A DNA stretch of 64,000 bases from Alistipes sp. (lineage in GTDB: Bacteria; Bacteroidota; Bacteroidia; Bacteroidales; Rikenellaceae). How positions within the stretch are numbered: position 1 is the stretch's first letter; each line of letters opens with the position of its first letter. Positions 7,106 to 15,476 of this stretch are shown one piece after another. Position numbers and translations under genes: made by a program. The stretch lies in contig JAFNXN010000009.1 of NCBI GenBank assembly GCA_017379015.1, positions 1 to 64,000 of the forward strand. The letters run 5' to 3'. The notes under the pieces are model-generated. The model ran no database searches. It was not told the origin of the DNA and saw only the letters and a list, made by a program, of their open reading frames with translations.

Positions 7106-8686
7106 CTACTTTGTAGGCATGATAAGCGGTATTGTCACATCGAGTTCAGGCTCACGACGCAGTGGGTAGACATCCTTAGGCGATAGCTCGAGAGGATAGA
7201 CCATGTCGATAACCCTACCCTCGCGCTCAACAAGCATATCGTAGGCAGACTGACACATAGCATCGGCAAGTGCCTCGGCAATACGCGCTCCGCCCTTGAA
7301 GTTAAGGTGTATGTAGTCGCCCGCAGCCCATCCGTTGCGCACAAACTCTTTGATACCACCGTACGACATTACAACCTTACCCATCTCCCAGAATGTTACA
7401 CCCGAGGCCTCTGCCGCACGACGCTGGAAGGGGGTCATAATCTCAACTGAGTTCATCGAGCGCCAACCACCTTCGCCCTTGACACAGCGATCCGAAACAC
7501 CGAGAACAAGTATTGCTGCATCGGGGAAGCTACGCTTAACGTAGGCGATCATATCGCGCAGCTTTGACTCATACTTCGAGAAGTCACGCTGACCAGGCTG
7601 CATGGCATTTAGTCCGAACTCCAAGACAACAAGGTCGTAGCCTACAAGTCTATCCATCTGGCGGTTTACGGCAACACCCGAACCAAATATCGAGTAACCA
7701 CTATTGCCACGAATCGACATATTGTCGATAGTCACACCACGACCACCCTCGAGCGATGCTCCATAACACAACACATTGCCACTCTCCACTGTCATCTTAA
7801 GCGACTTGATAGGAGCCTCGACATATAGCTCACGAACATAGTCGGCACCCGAGAGGCCAAACGTATGGCTTAGCGTGTCGTTTATCGTAAGACGGATGTT
7901 GCTTGTATCGCGGCTGGTGATGAAGACACGAGCGCGTGTACATGAGTCGAGATGAGGCTTAACATCGGTTGACTCCCAGCGTGCCGTAGAGCCGCGATGA
8001 CCCGCAGCAAGATAGCCCGAGAGGAAGAACTTATCGCGATAGTTGGCTGGAATAGAGCCACTATTCATAAGACTATACGCGGTCCATCCCGACACACTTC
8101 GACGCACACTGGTACGAAGAATCTCAAAGGGTATGGCACATGGCACAAATCCCACACCACGACCGCCAAAGATGCTCTGAAGCTTCTCACGAAGATCTAC
8201 CGTGAGAATATCACCCTCAACATAGGAATCACCAAGAAAGGCAACGCGCACATCCTGTCCGTCAATAAGCTTACCAATGAAACGATCATAACGTGTGATC
8301 TGCGCCGTATCGTAATCCTCGATAGGCACAAAGTGGCTCGAAGCGGCAGGCTTCACGCGCTCGCTAAGAAGTATCTCTCGCTCGGGGGCAACACTCTGCT
8401 CAACGATCCAGCGTAGCGACGCCTCAGGCTCTGCTGCCAACGAATCCTGCTCCTCTGCCTCGAGCTGCGCAAGCTCACTCTCAAGATGCTCGAAGTCGGC
8501 AACATACTCCACCTCTACGGCTGAACTCTCATCATCAAAGGGGCGCAATGCCGAGAGTATATCGACCCTCTCGGTCGTCAGTCCAAAGACCTTGACCGAG
8601 GGCACGAGGCTCATTGCCGAAACACAAAGAATAACCGCAACAAGCAACCACCAACCACGGTTATAAAAATCTCTATTTTGCTCCAT
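7106..8686 (-). CDS. membrane-anchored SGNH-type hydrolase/acyltransferase
   Basis: From ATG 8686 (a TTG six codons upstream is less likely) the protein has 526 residues. It has an N-terminal membrane anchor (about 12-34), a charged linker rich in Glu (50-110) and a C-terminal SGNH domain. Block I is GDSYVEG (Gly152-Asp153-Ser154, nucleophile Ser154), the Asn block is GLNAMQ, and block V is DYIH (Asp457, His460). In AlgI/AlgJ- and DltB/DltD-type systems this periplasmic partner takes the acyl group from the MBOAT protein and places it on the polysaccharide or peptidoglycan. The 26-nt spacing to the MBOAT gene supports co-function. Confidence 0.85.
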   Translation of the reverse strand: MEQNRDFYNRGWWLLVAVILCVSAMSLVPSVKVFGLTTERVDILSALRPFDDESSAVEVEYVADFEHLESELAQLEAEEQDSLAAEPEASLRWIVEQSVAPEREILLSERVKPAASSHFVPIEDYDTAQITRYDRFIGKLIDGQDVRVAFLGDSYVEGDILTVDLREKLQSIFGGRGVGFVPCAIPFEILRTSVRRSVSGWTAYSLMNSGSIPANYRDKFFLSGYLAAGHRGSTARWESTDVKPHLDSCTRARVFITSRDTSNIRLTINDTLSHTFGLSGADYVRELYVEAPIKSLKMTVESGNVLCYGASLEGGRGVTIDNMSIRGNSGYSIFGSGVAVNRQMDRLVGYDLVVLEFGLNAMQPGQRDFSKYESKLRDMIAYVKRSFPDAAILVLGVSDRCVKGEGGWRSMNSVEIMTPFQRRAAEASGVTFWEMGKVVMSYGGIKEFVRNGWAAGDYIHLNFKGGARIAEALADAMCQSAYDMLVEREGRVIDMVYPLELSPKDVYPLRREPELDVTIPLIMPTK

Positions 8687-8712
8687 AATCTCAACTAGAA
8701 ACAATCAACAAA

Positions 8713-9657
8713 TTAAATCAATGTGTACACATATACTGCATAACACAACACGAAGACAACGCCCTCGAAACGTGTGAGCTTATCGCGACCAATGACAAGG
8801 GCCGAGAGCATAAGCACAAAGGTTGACGCCACAACAATATAAACGTCAGACATAGCCACACCACCCATAGTCAGCGGTGTCACCGTCGAACAAGCACCCA
8901 GGATAAGGAGAATATTGGCGATATTAGAACCTAGAACATTACCCAACGCTAGCGAGGTATTACCCTTAAGCACCGACACAAGGCTCGATGCAAGCTCGGG
9001 CATCGACGTACCACCAGCCACCAGCGTAATGGCGATGACCGCCTCCGAGACACCCCACGAACGAGCTATATCCGAAGCACTGTTCACGAAGAGCTCGCCA
9101 CCATATATCAGTCCTGCAAGACCAGCAAGAATCCAGATGGGAACACGCCACATAGGCATCAGCTTCACAGGCTTAGCATCCTGATCCACAGGCTGCACCT
9201 CAGCAAGCATGGCTCGCTTCTCGGCACGTATCATAAAAACAATCATCACGATGTAACCCAAAAGGAGGATAGCACCCTCAAGGCGATTAATATCCTGATT
9301 GAATAGTGTTACAACTAGCAGAGCCAGAGTAGCTAAGATGCAGATAGGAATATCGCGACGAATGTTACTCTTGGTGAACGTCAGGGGCGAAAACAGAGCA
9401 CAAACACCCAAGATCATCAAGGTATTAAAGGTGTTTGAACCCACCACATTACCTATAGCCATATCGCCCTTGCCAGCGAGTGCCGAGAGGAGGCTCACCG
9501 TAAGCTCTGGCATCGATGTACCCACAGCCACAATCGTAAGTCCCACAATAAACTCGGGGACATTAAGACGCTTTGCAAGTGCTACCGAGCCATCGGTAAG
9601 CAACGTAGCACCTACGATGATAAGCACAAACGCTAAAACAAGTGTAACGTAAACCAT
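8713..9657 (-). CDS. yrbG: calcium/sodium antiporter (CaCA family, YrbG-like)
   Basis: A 314-residue inner-membrane antiporter exchanging Ca2+ or another cation for Na+ or H+. The two inverted alpha-repeats are both visible: GTSMPELTVSLLSA at 46-59 with GNVVGSN at 69-75, and GGTSMPELASSLVSV with GNVLGSN in the second half. The acidic residue in each GTSMPEL is the ion ligand. Length is standard. It is the first gene of the operon running through SGNH, MBOAT and PAP2, with promoter-like sequence at 9686-9693; a functional link to O-acylation is not obvious and co-transcription may be incidental. Confidence 0.93.
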   Translation of the reverse strand: MVYVTLVLAFVLIIVGATLLTDGSVALAKRLNVPEFIVGLTIVAVGTSMPELTVSLLSALAGKGDMAIGNVVGSNTFNTLMILGVCALFSPLTFTKSNIRRDIPICILATLALLVVTLFNQDINRLEGAILLLGYIVMIVFMIRAEKRAMLAEVQPVDQDAKPVKLMPMWRVPIWILAGLAGLIYGGELFVNSASDIARSWGVSEAVIAITLVAGGTSMPELASSLVSVLKGNTSLALGNVLGSNIANILLILGACSTVTPLTMGGVAMSDVYIVVASTFVLMLSALVIGRDKLTRFEGVVFVLCYAVYVYTLI

Positions 9658-9685
9658 AATCTCACTACTTTCAAAAACAATGCGG

Positions 9686-9750
9686 CAAAGGTACGAAAAA
9701 AACTCAAATCCAAAACATTATATAGGACTATTTTACACATAAATGTGTAA
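9686..9750 (-). promoter_or_regulatory. promoter -7 box and upstream palindrome of the yrbG operon
   Basis: On the minus strand TACCTTTG (9686-9693) is a good -7 box; TTG lies at 9711-9713 with a short 17-nt spacer. Just upstream is the inverted repeat TTACACATAAATGTGTAA (9733-9750), 8 bp per arm with a 2-nt spacer, placed where an activator of the operon would bind. The regulator is unknown. Confidence 0.55.
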
Positions 9751-9760
9751 TAAGCACAGC

Positions 9761-9799
9761 AAACAAAAACAAGGGGCATACGAAGACGCACACCCCTTG
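9761..9799 (-). terminator. intrinsic terminator after mqnD
   Basis: On the minus strand the stem CAAGGGG / CCCCTTG (9770-9799) is followed by TTTTTGTTT (9761-9769). It closes the mqnB-mqnD unit. Confidence 0.85.
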
Positions 9800-9820
9800 A
9801 AAATTGGTTATCAGCCTTGC

Positions 9821-10597
9821 CTAAATACCCGTAAGTTCACGCACCGCACGACGACCCTCATCGCCAAGTGATAGCGAGAAGTCGTTAACAAAGAGTGCAA
9901 TATGCTTGTCGATAACATCATCGTCGAGCTCCTGAGCATGACGCTTCACAAAATCACGCGAAATCTTTGGATTGGCAAAGGCATACTCGATGCTTCGTCG
10001 GAGCAACGCCTCAAACCTACGAGCAACATCTTCGCCCAAGGTGCGCGACACGACGATAGAGCCAAGGGGCAATGGAAGACCAAAACGTTGCTCCCACTCC
10101 AGACCCAGGTCGGCAACAAGCTCTAGGTTGCGTCGATGGAAGACAAAACGCCCCTCGTGGATTAGCACACCTGCATCAAACTGACCAAACTCAACAGCCT
10201 TAGCTATCTCGGAGAAGAGCATCGGAAAACGCTCGGCAATAGAGGGGAATAGCCTACCAATCAAGGCGTTAGCAGTAGTATATAGCCCTGGGACAGCAAT
10301 GCGGCGAATAATACCCCTCTCGCCCACTCGGCGCACCAACAACGGACCATTACCACGACCAAGAGCCGAACCGCTATCAAGGAGCGTATAGCTCTGGTTG
10401 ATATATGGCAAGAGTGCCGTGCTACACTTTGTGATATCGACCTCATGTAGCAGCGCACGCTGGTTAAGTTGTTCAATATCAAGGTACTCCACATCAAACT
10501 CAAAGCCGTCAAGATCGATACGATGGTTGATTATCGCATCGAACATAAAGGTGTCATTTGGACATGGCGAAATGCTCAGTTTAAGACGTCTACTCAT
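9821..10597 (-). CDS. mqnD: 1,4-dihydroxy-6-naphthoate synthase (futalosine pathway)
   Basis: Converts cyclic dehypoxanthine futalosine to 1,4-dihydroxy-6-naphthoate, the late step of the futalosine route to menaquinone. The start is ATG 10597 rather than the TTG one codon upstream, giving 258 residues. The family signature SPCPNDTFMFDA lies at about 9-20; the fold is that of a periplasmic-binding-protein-like two-domain enzyme. It overlaps the end of mqnB by 8 bp, so the two are translationally coupled. The pathway implies that mqnA, mqnC and mqnE lie elsewhere in the genome. Confidence 0.95.
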   Translation of the reverse strand: MSRRLKLSISPCPNDTFMFDAIINHRIDLDGFEFDVEYLDIEQLNQRALLHEVDITKCSTALLPYINQSYTLLDSGSALGRGNGPLLVRRVGERGIIRRIAVPGLYTTANALIGRLFPSIAERFPMLFSEIAKAVEFGQFDAGVLIHEGRFVFHRRNLELVADLGLEWEQRFGLPLPLGSIVVSRTLGEDVARRFEALLRRSIEYAFANPKISRDFVKRHAQELDDDVIDKHIALFVNDFSLSLGDEGRRAVRELTGI

Positions 10598-11108
10598 CAA
10601 ATATACTCTTTAATGTTTTAGCTAAATTCTCGGTAGCCTCCTCTACAGACCACTTAGCAAACTCCTCGCCCACGTAGTTCGACACAGCGCGGATCTCGGC
10701 ACATCGCACCCCAGCATCGCCCAAGAGAGCAAAGAGCGCAGCACCCTCCATATTCTCGATGTCGAAACCCTCGTTATGCTCCACGCCACGATGCACGCTC
10801 GACGAGCGCACGCCACGTAAGGATGTCTGAGGCTCAACACGATAGCTCTTTTGAAAACGACAAGGAAGCTCCACACAACACTCCTCCGTAACCTCAAGAA
10901 CAGTGCCCTTGGCAATGTCTCGATTGTAAGCACCAGCAATACCACAGAGCACCACACGACTCTCGTCCAACGGCTCACGCAGCAGACGCATCACCGTGCG
11001 CGAAGTCTCAACAAGACCCACACCCGAGATGACAACCTCTGCTCGAGGGCACTCACGTCGAAATGGCGTGGCCTCAAGCTCCGTGGGAAAGAGAAATATT
11101 GTCTTCAT
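10590..11108 (-). CDS. mqnB: futalosine hydrolase
   Basis: Cleaves futalosine to hypoxanthine and dehypoxanthine futalosine in menaquinone synthesis. The start is taken as ATG 11108 (MKTIFLFPTELEA); a GTG seven codons upstream (11129) is in frame but gives an unlikely N-terminus. The 172-residue protein shows the nucleoside phosphorylase-type fold of the family: VVISGVGLVETSRT, VVLCGIAGAYN, and FDIENMEGAALFALL with the conserved Met-Glu, then EIRAVSNYVG near the end. It is slightly short for the family. It is coupled to mqnD. Confidence 0.9.
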   Translation of the reverse strand: MKTIFLFPTELEATPFRRECPRAEVVISGVGLVETSRTVMRLLREPLDESRVVLCGIAGAYNRDIAKGTVLEVTEECCVELPCRFQKSYRVEPQTSLRGVRSSSVHRGVEHNEGFDIENMEGAALFALLGDAGVRCAEIRAVSNYVGEEFAKWSVEEATENLAKTLKSIFDE

Positions 11109-11130
11109 AAAAGTTAAGTAGTTTGGCACG

Positions 11131-11253
11131 TATAGGTTAAATGGGCTAAGATGGATTACTATAATCTGAAGGCATGACCCAACCCAAACTCATAGTAATT
11201 CATATTAACCCATAAAACGCAAAACTTTAGCTCAATATCCATCTAAGATGGAT
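11131..11253. other. inverted-repeat-rich spacer between fhs and mqnB
   Basis: Nested arms: TAGGTTAA (11133-11140) with TTAACC (11205-11210), and ATGGATTACTAT (11151-11162) with ATAGTAATTCAT (11192-11203), enclosing a C/A-rich loop. Separately, ATCCATCTAAGATGGAT (11237-11253) is a perfect 17-bp palindrome whose half AAGATGGAT recurs at 11148-11156. There is no strong U-tract, so these may be fhs 3' structure, a leader of mqnB, or a decayed palindromic repeat. Confidence 0.5.
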
Positions 11254-11279
11254 CGCCTTAGGAGGTAGATAATAGCTCG

Positions 11280-12950
11280 TTATACGATACCCTCAACATT
11301 GCCATCCTCGGCAAGACGGATGTTTCCTGCCTGAGGGGTCTTGCTAAGACCTGGCATACGCATAATATCGCCAGCAAGAGCTACCACGAAGCCACTACCT
11401 GCATTGAGCTCGATATCCTTAATATTGATCTCGAAGCCCTCAACAGAGCCGTAACGCTTAGCATCTGCCGAGAACGAGAACTGAGTCTTAGCGATACATA
11501 CTGGCAAGTTGCCCATACCCCACTTCTCCAACAGCGCAATCTCCTTCTGGGCACGAGGACCAAAGACCACTGAACCAGCACCATAGATATTCTTAGCAAC
11601 CTTCGTAATCTTATCCTTGATGCTATCCTCAAGCTCGTATGCATAGTTGATCGGAGCAGATGGCTGAGTCTCGATAAGCTCAACGGCTGCCTGTGCTAGC
11701 TCAGCAGCTCCAGCACCACCCTGAGCATAGGCATTGTTGATCACACAACGCACACCAAGCTTCTCGCAGTGGTCGATAACCATAGCGATCTCGTCGTCGG
11801 TATCGCTAGCAAAGCGGTTGAAGCACACAAGCACGGTCTGACCGAACTTACGAAGGTTAGCTACATGGCGATCGAGGTTCGCGAAGCCCTGCTTAAGACC
11901 CTCGGCATTAGGGAGCTTAATCTCTGTCTCAGGCACACCACCATGCATCTTAAGAGCAAGGGTCGAAGCCACCAAGACGGTAAGGTCGGGCTTCAAGCCT
12001 GCCTGACGGCACTTGATGTCAAGGAACTTCTCAGCACCAAGGTCGGCACCGAAACCAGCCTCAGTAACAGTATAGTCTGCCCAGGTCATCGCCATACGTG
12101 TGGCAATCACCGAGTTACAGCCGTGGGCAATATTTGCAAAAGGACCACCATGGATGATTACTGGGTTGTGCTCGGTGGTCTGCACCAGGTTAGGATTGAT
12201 GGCATCCTTGAGTAGAGCCACAACAGCACCTGTCACACCAAGGTCGTTCACAGTAAATGGGGTGTCGTCGTAGCGCACACCAAGCACGATGCGACCGATA
12301 CGAGCGTAGAGGTCGTCGACGTTGCGCGCAAGACACAAGATGGCCATAATCTCCGACGCAGGCGTAATGTCGAAGCCTGTCTCGGTAGGGATACCATTAG
12401 CCGAGCCACCCAAGCCCGATACGATGTTACGCAACGAACGGTCGTTCATGTCGAGCACACGACGCCACATAACCTTCTTAAGACCCACCTGCTTTGAACG
12501 GTTGTGATATAGGTAGTTATCCAACAACGCAGCGATAAGGTTGTTCGCCGATGTGATGGCGTGGAAGTCGCCTGTAAAGTGAAGGTTGATATCCTCAGAT
12601 GGGAGCACCTGAGCATAGCCACCACCCGTAGCACCACCCTTCATACCGAAGCAAGGGCCGAGCGAAGGCTCACGCAAAGCGATGATAGCCTTCTTGCCGA
12701 TGTGGTTAAGACCCATACCAAGACCGATGCTCACGGTAGTCTTACCAACACCCGCCTTGGTAGCGGTGATAGCCGTAACGAGGATGAGATGGTTCTTGGC
12801 AACCCTCTTCTCGTCGATAAGCTTATAAGGGATCTTCGCGATATACTTACCGTAGTTAAACACCTCATCATCGGGAAAACCTACGTTAGCAGCAATCTCG
12901 CGAATATTTTTTAGCTCGGTTTCACGAGCAATCTCAATATCTGTTTTCAT
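11280..12950 (-). CDS. fhs: formate--tetrahydrofolate ligase
   Basis: ATP-dependent activation of formate to 10-formyl-tetrahydrofolate in the cytoplasm, feeding purine and one-carbon metabolism. The 556 residues match the family length. The nucleotide-binding loop [10 protein letters not shown] lies at 63-72, and [19 protein letters not shown] at 93-111 is the family signature. ATG start at 12950, preceded by a -7 promoter box at 12985-12992. Fhs in a fermenter that makes formate or H2 is metabolically coherent with the hydrogenase set further on. Confidence 0.97.
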   Translation of the reverse strand: MKTDIEIARETELKNIREIAANVGFPDDEVFNYGKYIAKIPYKLIDEKRVAKNHLILVTAITATKAGVGKTTVSIGLGMGLNHIGKKAIIALREPSLGPCFGMKGGATGGGYAQVLPSEDINLHFTGDFHAITSANNLIAALLDNYLYHNRSKQVGLKKVMWRRVLDMNDRSLRNIVSGLGGSANGIPTETGFDITPASEIMAILCLARNVDDLYARIGRIVLGVRYDDTPFTVNDLGVTGAVVALLKDAINPNLVQTTEHNPVIIHGGPFANIAHGCNSVIATRMAMTWADYTVTEAGFGADLGAEKFLDIKCRQAGLKPDLTVLVASTLALKMHGGVPETEIKLPNAEGLKQGFANLDRHVANLRKFGQTVLVCFNRFASDTDDEIAMVIDHCEKLGVRCVINNAYAQGGAGAAELAQAAVELIETQPSAPINYAYELEDSIKDKITKVAKNIYGAGSVVFGPRAQKEIALLEKWGMGNLPVCIAKTQFSFSADAKRYGSVEGFEINIKDIELNAGSGFVVALAGDIMRMPGLSKTPQAGNIRLAEDGNVEGIV

Positions 12951-12984
12951 CTCTCTCTTTGTTTTTATTGTTATTATTCTGTGG

Positions 12985-12992
12985 CAAAGATA
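12985..12992 (-). promoter_or_regulatory. fhs promoter -7 box
   Basis: TATCTTTG on the minus strand matches TAnnTTTG and lies 34 nt before the fhs ATG. A TTG lies upstream but with a long 23-nt spacer, so only the -7 element is well supported. Confidence 0.5.
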
Positions 12993-13090
12993 TATAAAAA
13001 AAAGATATTTAGTTTCAAGATTTTATAATATATTTTTATATCCGTATAGGAGTCTCTTATATATTGATAAATGCACTTTTCTCTGTCGGG

Positions 13091-13171
13091 AACCTATGTT
13101 TTGTTAGCCTTAATATATAATGTATCCTTTAGAATAGGGCATGCCGCCATACATAGGTTACACATGCCCTA
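13091..13171. other. interleaved inverted repeats (pseudoknot-capable) after pepP
   Basis: Two pairs of complementary segments alternate: AACCTATG (13091-13098) with CATAGGTT (13152-13159), and TAGGGCATG (13135-13143) with CATGCCCTA (13163-13171). The order 1-2-1'-2' is that of an H-type pseudoknot. It lies 12 nt beyond the pepP stop in the pepP transcript direction. No U-run follows, so it is not a classical terminator. Confidence 0.5.
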
Positions 13172-13183
13172 CATTTATCGGAA

Positions 13184-14578
13184 CTACTCCTTACCTACAA
13201 CGGCCTCAAGCTCCTCGACTGTAAGTGGCAAGAGCTTGTCGCCAATAAAGCGGCTACCATCCTCCGTTACGAGCACATCATCCTCGATACGAATACCGCC
13301 AAATGTGCGGAATGAGTCGAGTGCCGCATAGTCAACAATGCCCTCAAACTTACCCTCAGAACGCATCTTGTCGATGAGTGCTGGGATAAAATAGATACCT
13401 GGCTCGTCAGACATCACAGTGCCTGGCTCAACACGCCATGTAGCACGATGGATGCATGTTGCCGACTTCTCGGCACGCTCCAACACTGTTGAGAAGTCGA
13501 ACGAACGCTCGCCAATATTCTCCAAGTCGTGAACATCCATACCCATACCATGACCAAGACCATGAGGCATGAAGAGGTACATAGCACCAGCCTCAACAGC
13601 CACCTCAGGGGTAGACTTGATAAGACCCAAGCCCTTAAGGCCATCAGCCAACGATAGGTAGGCAGCCTTGTGGATCTCTGGATAGAGCAAGCCTGGCTTG
13701 ATCATATCCTTAACCTCGCCATGAGCACGCAACACTACGTTGTAGACATCACGCTGCAAGTCGCTAAACTTACCATTTACTGGGTAGGTACGAGTGTGGT
13801 CTGAGCAGTAGCCCTCAACCGACTCGCCACCACCATCAACCAAAAGCAAGCGACCTGACTCCAACACACCGTCGTGGTTATGGTTGTGGAGAATCTCACC
13901 GTGCTGTGTCACGATGGTTGGGAACGATACACCCTGACCATACGACTTAGCGATACCCTCAACACGACCAGCAATCTCACGCTCAACTACGCCTGGACGA
14001 CACATACGCATAGCTGTCATGTGCATCTGGTAGCCAATCTTAAATGCACGCTCAAGAGCCTCGATCTCCTCTGCCGACTTCTTCTCGCGCATCTCAGCCA
14101 CGGCAAACATCAAGTCGAGCGACTTACGCTCGTGAAGCATATCAAGACGTATGCCAAGTAGCTCGGCAAGGCTAATCTTAAGCTCGGCACGATATGGAGG
14201 GAGGTAGTGTACTGGGCGGTTCTGCTCGATAGCACGACGCAACACTGAGCGAATATCTGCAAGAGGGAAGCTCTTCTCAACACCCACCTCACGAGCCTGA
14301 TCGGCGATTGTAGGCATAGGACCAGTCCAGATGATATCCTCCACGGTGAAGTCGTCACCAAAGAGCATAGCCTCGCCCGACTCAGCATCGATAAGACCGA
14401 TAAGCGAGGGAACATCCAAACCGAAGTAGTAGCGGAAGGTAGAGTCCTGACGGAAGTAGTATGTATTGTTAGGGTAGTTGTTAGGCACCTCAGGGTTACC
14501 AGGAAGAAGGATTAGTCCCTTGCCAACACGGCGGCAAAGCTCGGCACGACGGCCAATGTAAGTCTCTTTACTGAACAT
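13184..14578 (-). CDS. pepP: aminopeptidase P family protein (M24B)
   Basis: Removes an N-terminal residue before proline from peptides, using two metal ions. The 464-residue protein has a creatinase-like N-terminal domain (about 1-170) and a pita-bread catalytic domain. The metal ligands are recognisable: VDGGGESVEGYCSDHTRTYPV (two Asp), MPHGLGHGMGMDVHD (His), SDEPGIYF (Glu) and GIRIEDDVLV (Glu). There is no signal peptide, so it is cytoplasmic. Flanking spacers are short; it appears monocistronic or co-transcribed with the L,D-transpeptidase-like gene downstream only weakly (both minus, spacing through an unrelated spacer). Confidence 0.92.
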   Translation of the reverse strand: MFSKETYIGRRAELCRRVGKGLILLPGNPEVPNNYPNNTYYFRQDSTFRYYFGLDVPSLIGLIDAESGEAMLFGDDFTVEDIIWTGPMPTIADQAREVGVEKSFPLADIRSVLRRAIEQNRPVHYLPPYRAELKISLAELLGIRLDMLHERKSLDLMFAVAEMREKKSAEEIEALERAFKIGYQMHMTAMRMCRPGVVEREIAGRVEGIAKSYGQGVSFPTIVTQHGEILHNHNHDGVLESGRLLLVDGGGESVEGYCSDHTRTYPVNGKFSDLQRDVYNVVLRAHGEVKDMIKPGLLYPEIHKAAYLSLADGLKGLGLIKSTPEVAVEAGAMYLFMPHGLGHGMGMDVHDLENIGERSFDFSTVLERAEKSATCIHRATWRVEPGTVMSDEPGIYFIPALIDKMRSEGKFEGIVDYAALDSFRTFGGIRIEDDVLVTEDGSRFIGDKLLPLTVEELEAVVGKE

Positions 14579-14617
14579 AGTTTTATAGTTTTAAGTTATA
14601 AAATTCACTTAGTTATA

Positions 14618-15283
14618 TTAGGTTGTTTGTTTTCCAAGTATCACAATATGAGGGTTTAGCTTCGGGTCGAGTCGCTCGATAAGTCGCCGAACATCCTCCT
14701 CGGCCATCGCCACACATCCCGCCGTAGGCTTACCCTCCGAACGCCACGCATGGATAAATATTGCACTACCAGCACCCTTGACTATGGGATCGGTGTTGTA
14801 CTCCACAACAACGATATAGCGATACTGCGTATTGCGCCTTGCCCAGAGTCTGTCGCCTTTGGCATCGGGCAAAGGGTCGCGAACAAGGGTGTTGTAATCG
14901 GCACTTTCCGGCTCTTCCACCCACATATAGTTCTCGTCGTACTGCTCCATCGGAAACGCTGTCGTAAGGTCGTCAACATAGCATAGTCCACGTCGCAGGG
15001 CAAACACCCCAGTAGGGGTCTTGCCATCGCCCTCGCGCTTTGCTGCTGGCTCTACAGTACCGCCATAGCCGATGGTGCAACGGGCAAAGAACTCTCGTTG
15101 TTCGCTCTCACCATCATAGCTCACAAGCTCTGCAATATAGCCCTCTTTATCGGGGCTAACGACAAATACCTGATTGCACTCCTTGGGTAATGCATATCCG
15201 CCAAATGTTCGCTCCTGCGCCATAACAGCTACAGCAAACGCAAGTGTAATGATTGTCAGTGTTATGCTTCGTAATAATTTCAT
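14618..15283 (-). CDS. L,D-transpeptidase family protein (YkuD domain)
   Basis: A 221-residue secreted protein with a signal peptide (1-22, ending in MAQ). The YkuD active-site block is at IFIHAWRSEGKPTAGCVAM, with His, then the catalytic Cys in AGCV. The TPTGVFAL segment also fits the fold. Family members cross-link peptidoglycan, attach lipoproteins to it or hydrolyse such links in the periplasm; which applies here cannot be told. It begins about 57 nt from the palindromic element copy 3, which separates it from the U32 gene on the same strand. Confidence 0.88.
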   Translation of the reverse strand: MKLLRSITLTIITLAFAVAVMAQERTFGGYALPKECNQVFVVSPDKEGYIAELVSYDGESEQREFFARCTIGYGGTVEPAAKREGDGKTPTGVFALRRGLCYVDDLTTAFPMEQYDENYMWVEEPESADYNTLVRDPLPDAKGDRLWARRNTQYRYIVVVEYNTDPIVKGAGSAIFIHAWRSEGKPTAGCVAMAEEDVRRLIERLDPKLNPHIVILGKQTT

Positions 15284-15339
15284 TTTCTATTCAACCGCTA
15301 CGAAGGTCTACAATTTTTTACACACACTGTTCTGCTCTA

Positions 15340-15465
15340 TTATCTTGTTAGAAGGGTTGCAGATGTGGTAGCGGGTCGCAGGCTGTCAAAGCGGAGTTTA
15401 CTAATTCGTAAATGAGCATTTGACAGACAAGCCCGATGCTACAGATGCGCCCTTATCACAAGAAA
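15340..15465. repeat. palindromic stem-loop element, copy 3, next to U32 stop
   Basis: The left arm TTATCTTGTTAGAAGGGTTGC (15340-15360) matches the inverted right arm GCGCCCTTATCACAAGAAA (15447-15465 region), and both resemble the arms of the elements at 93-382. The central part has a different sequence: CTGTCAAA (15383-15390) with TTTGACAG (15419-15426), and an inner GTTTAC/GTAAA stem around TAATTC (15396-15412). As at nrdJ, it ends about 11 nt beyond a gene's stop codon (U32, 15477). Shared arms with different but still palindromic cores suggest a family. Confidence 0.65.
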
Positions 15466-15476
15466 GGCCAAGAAAA

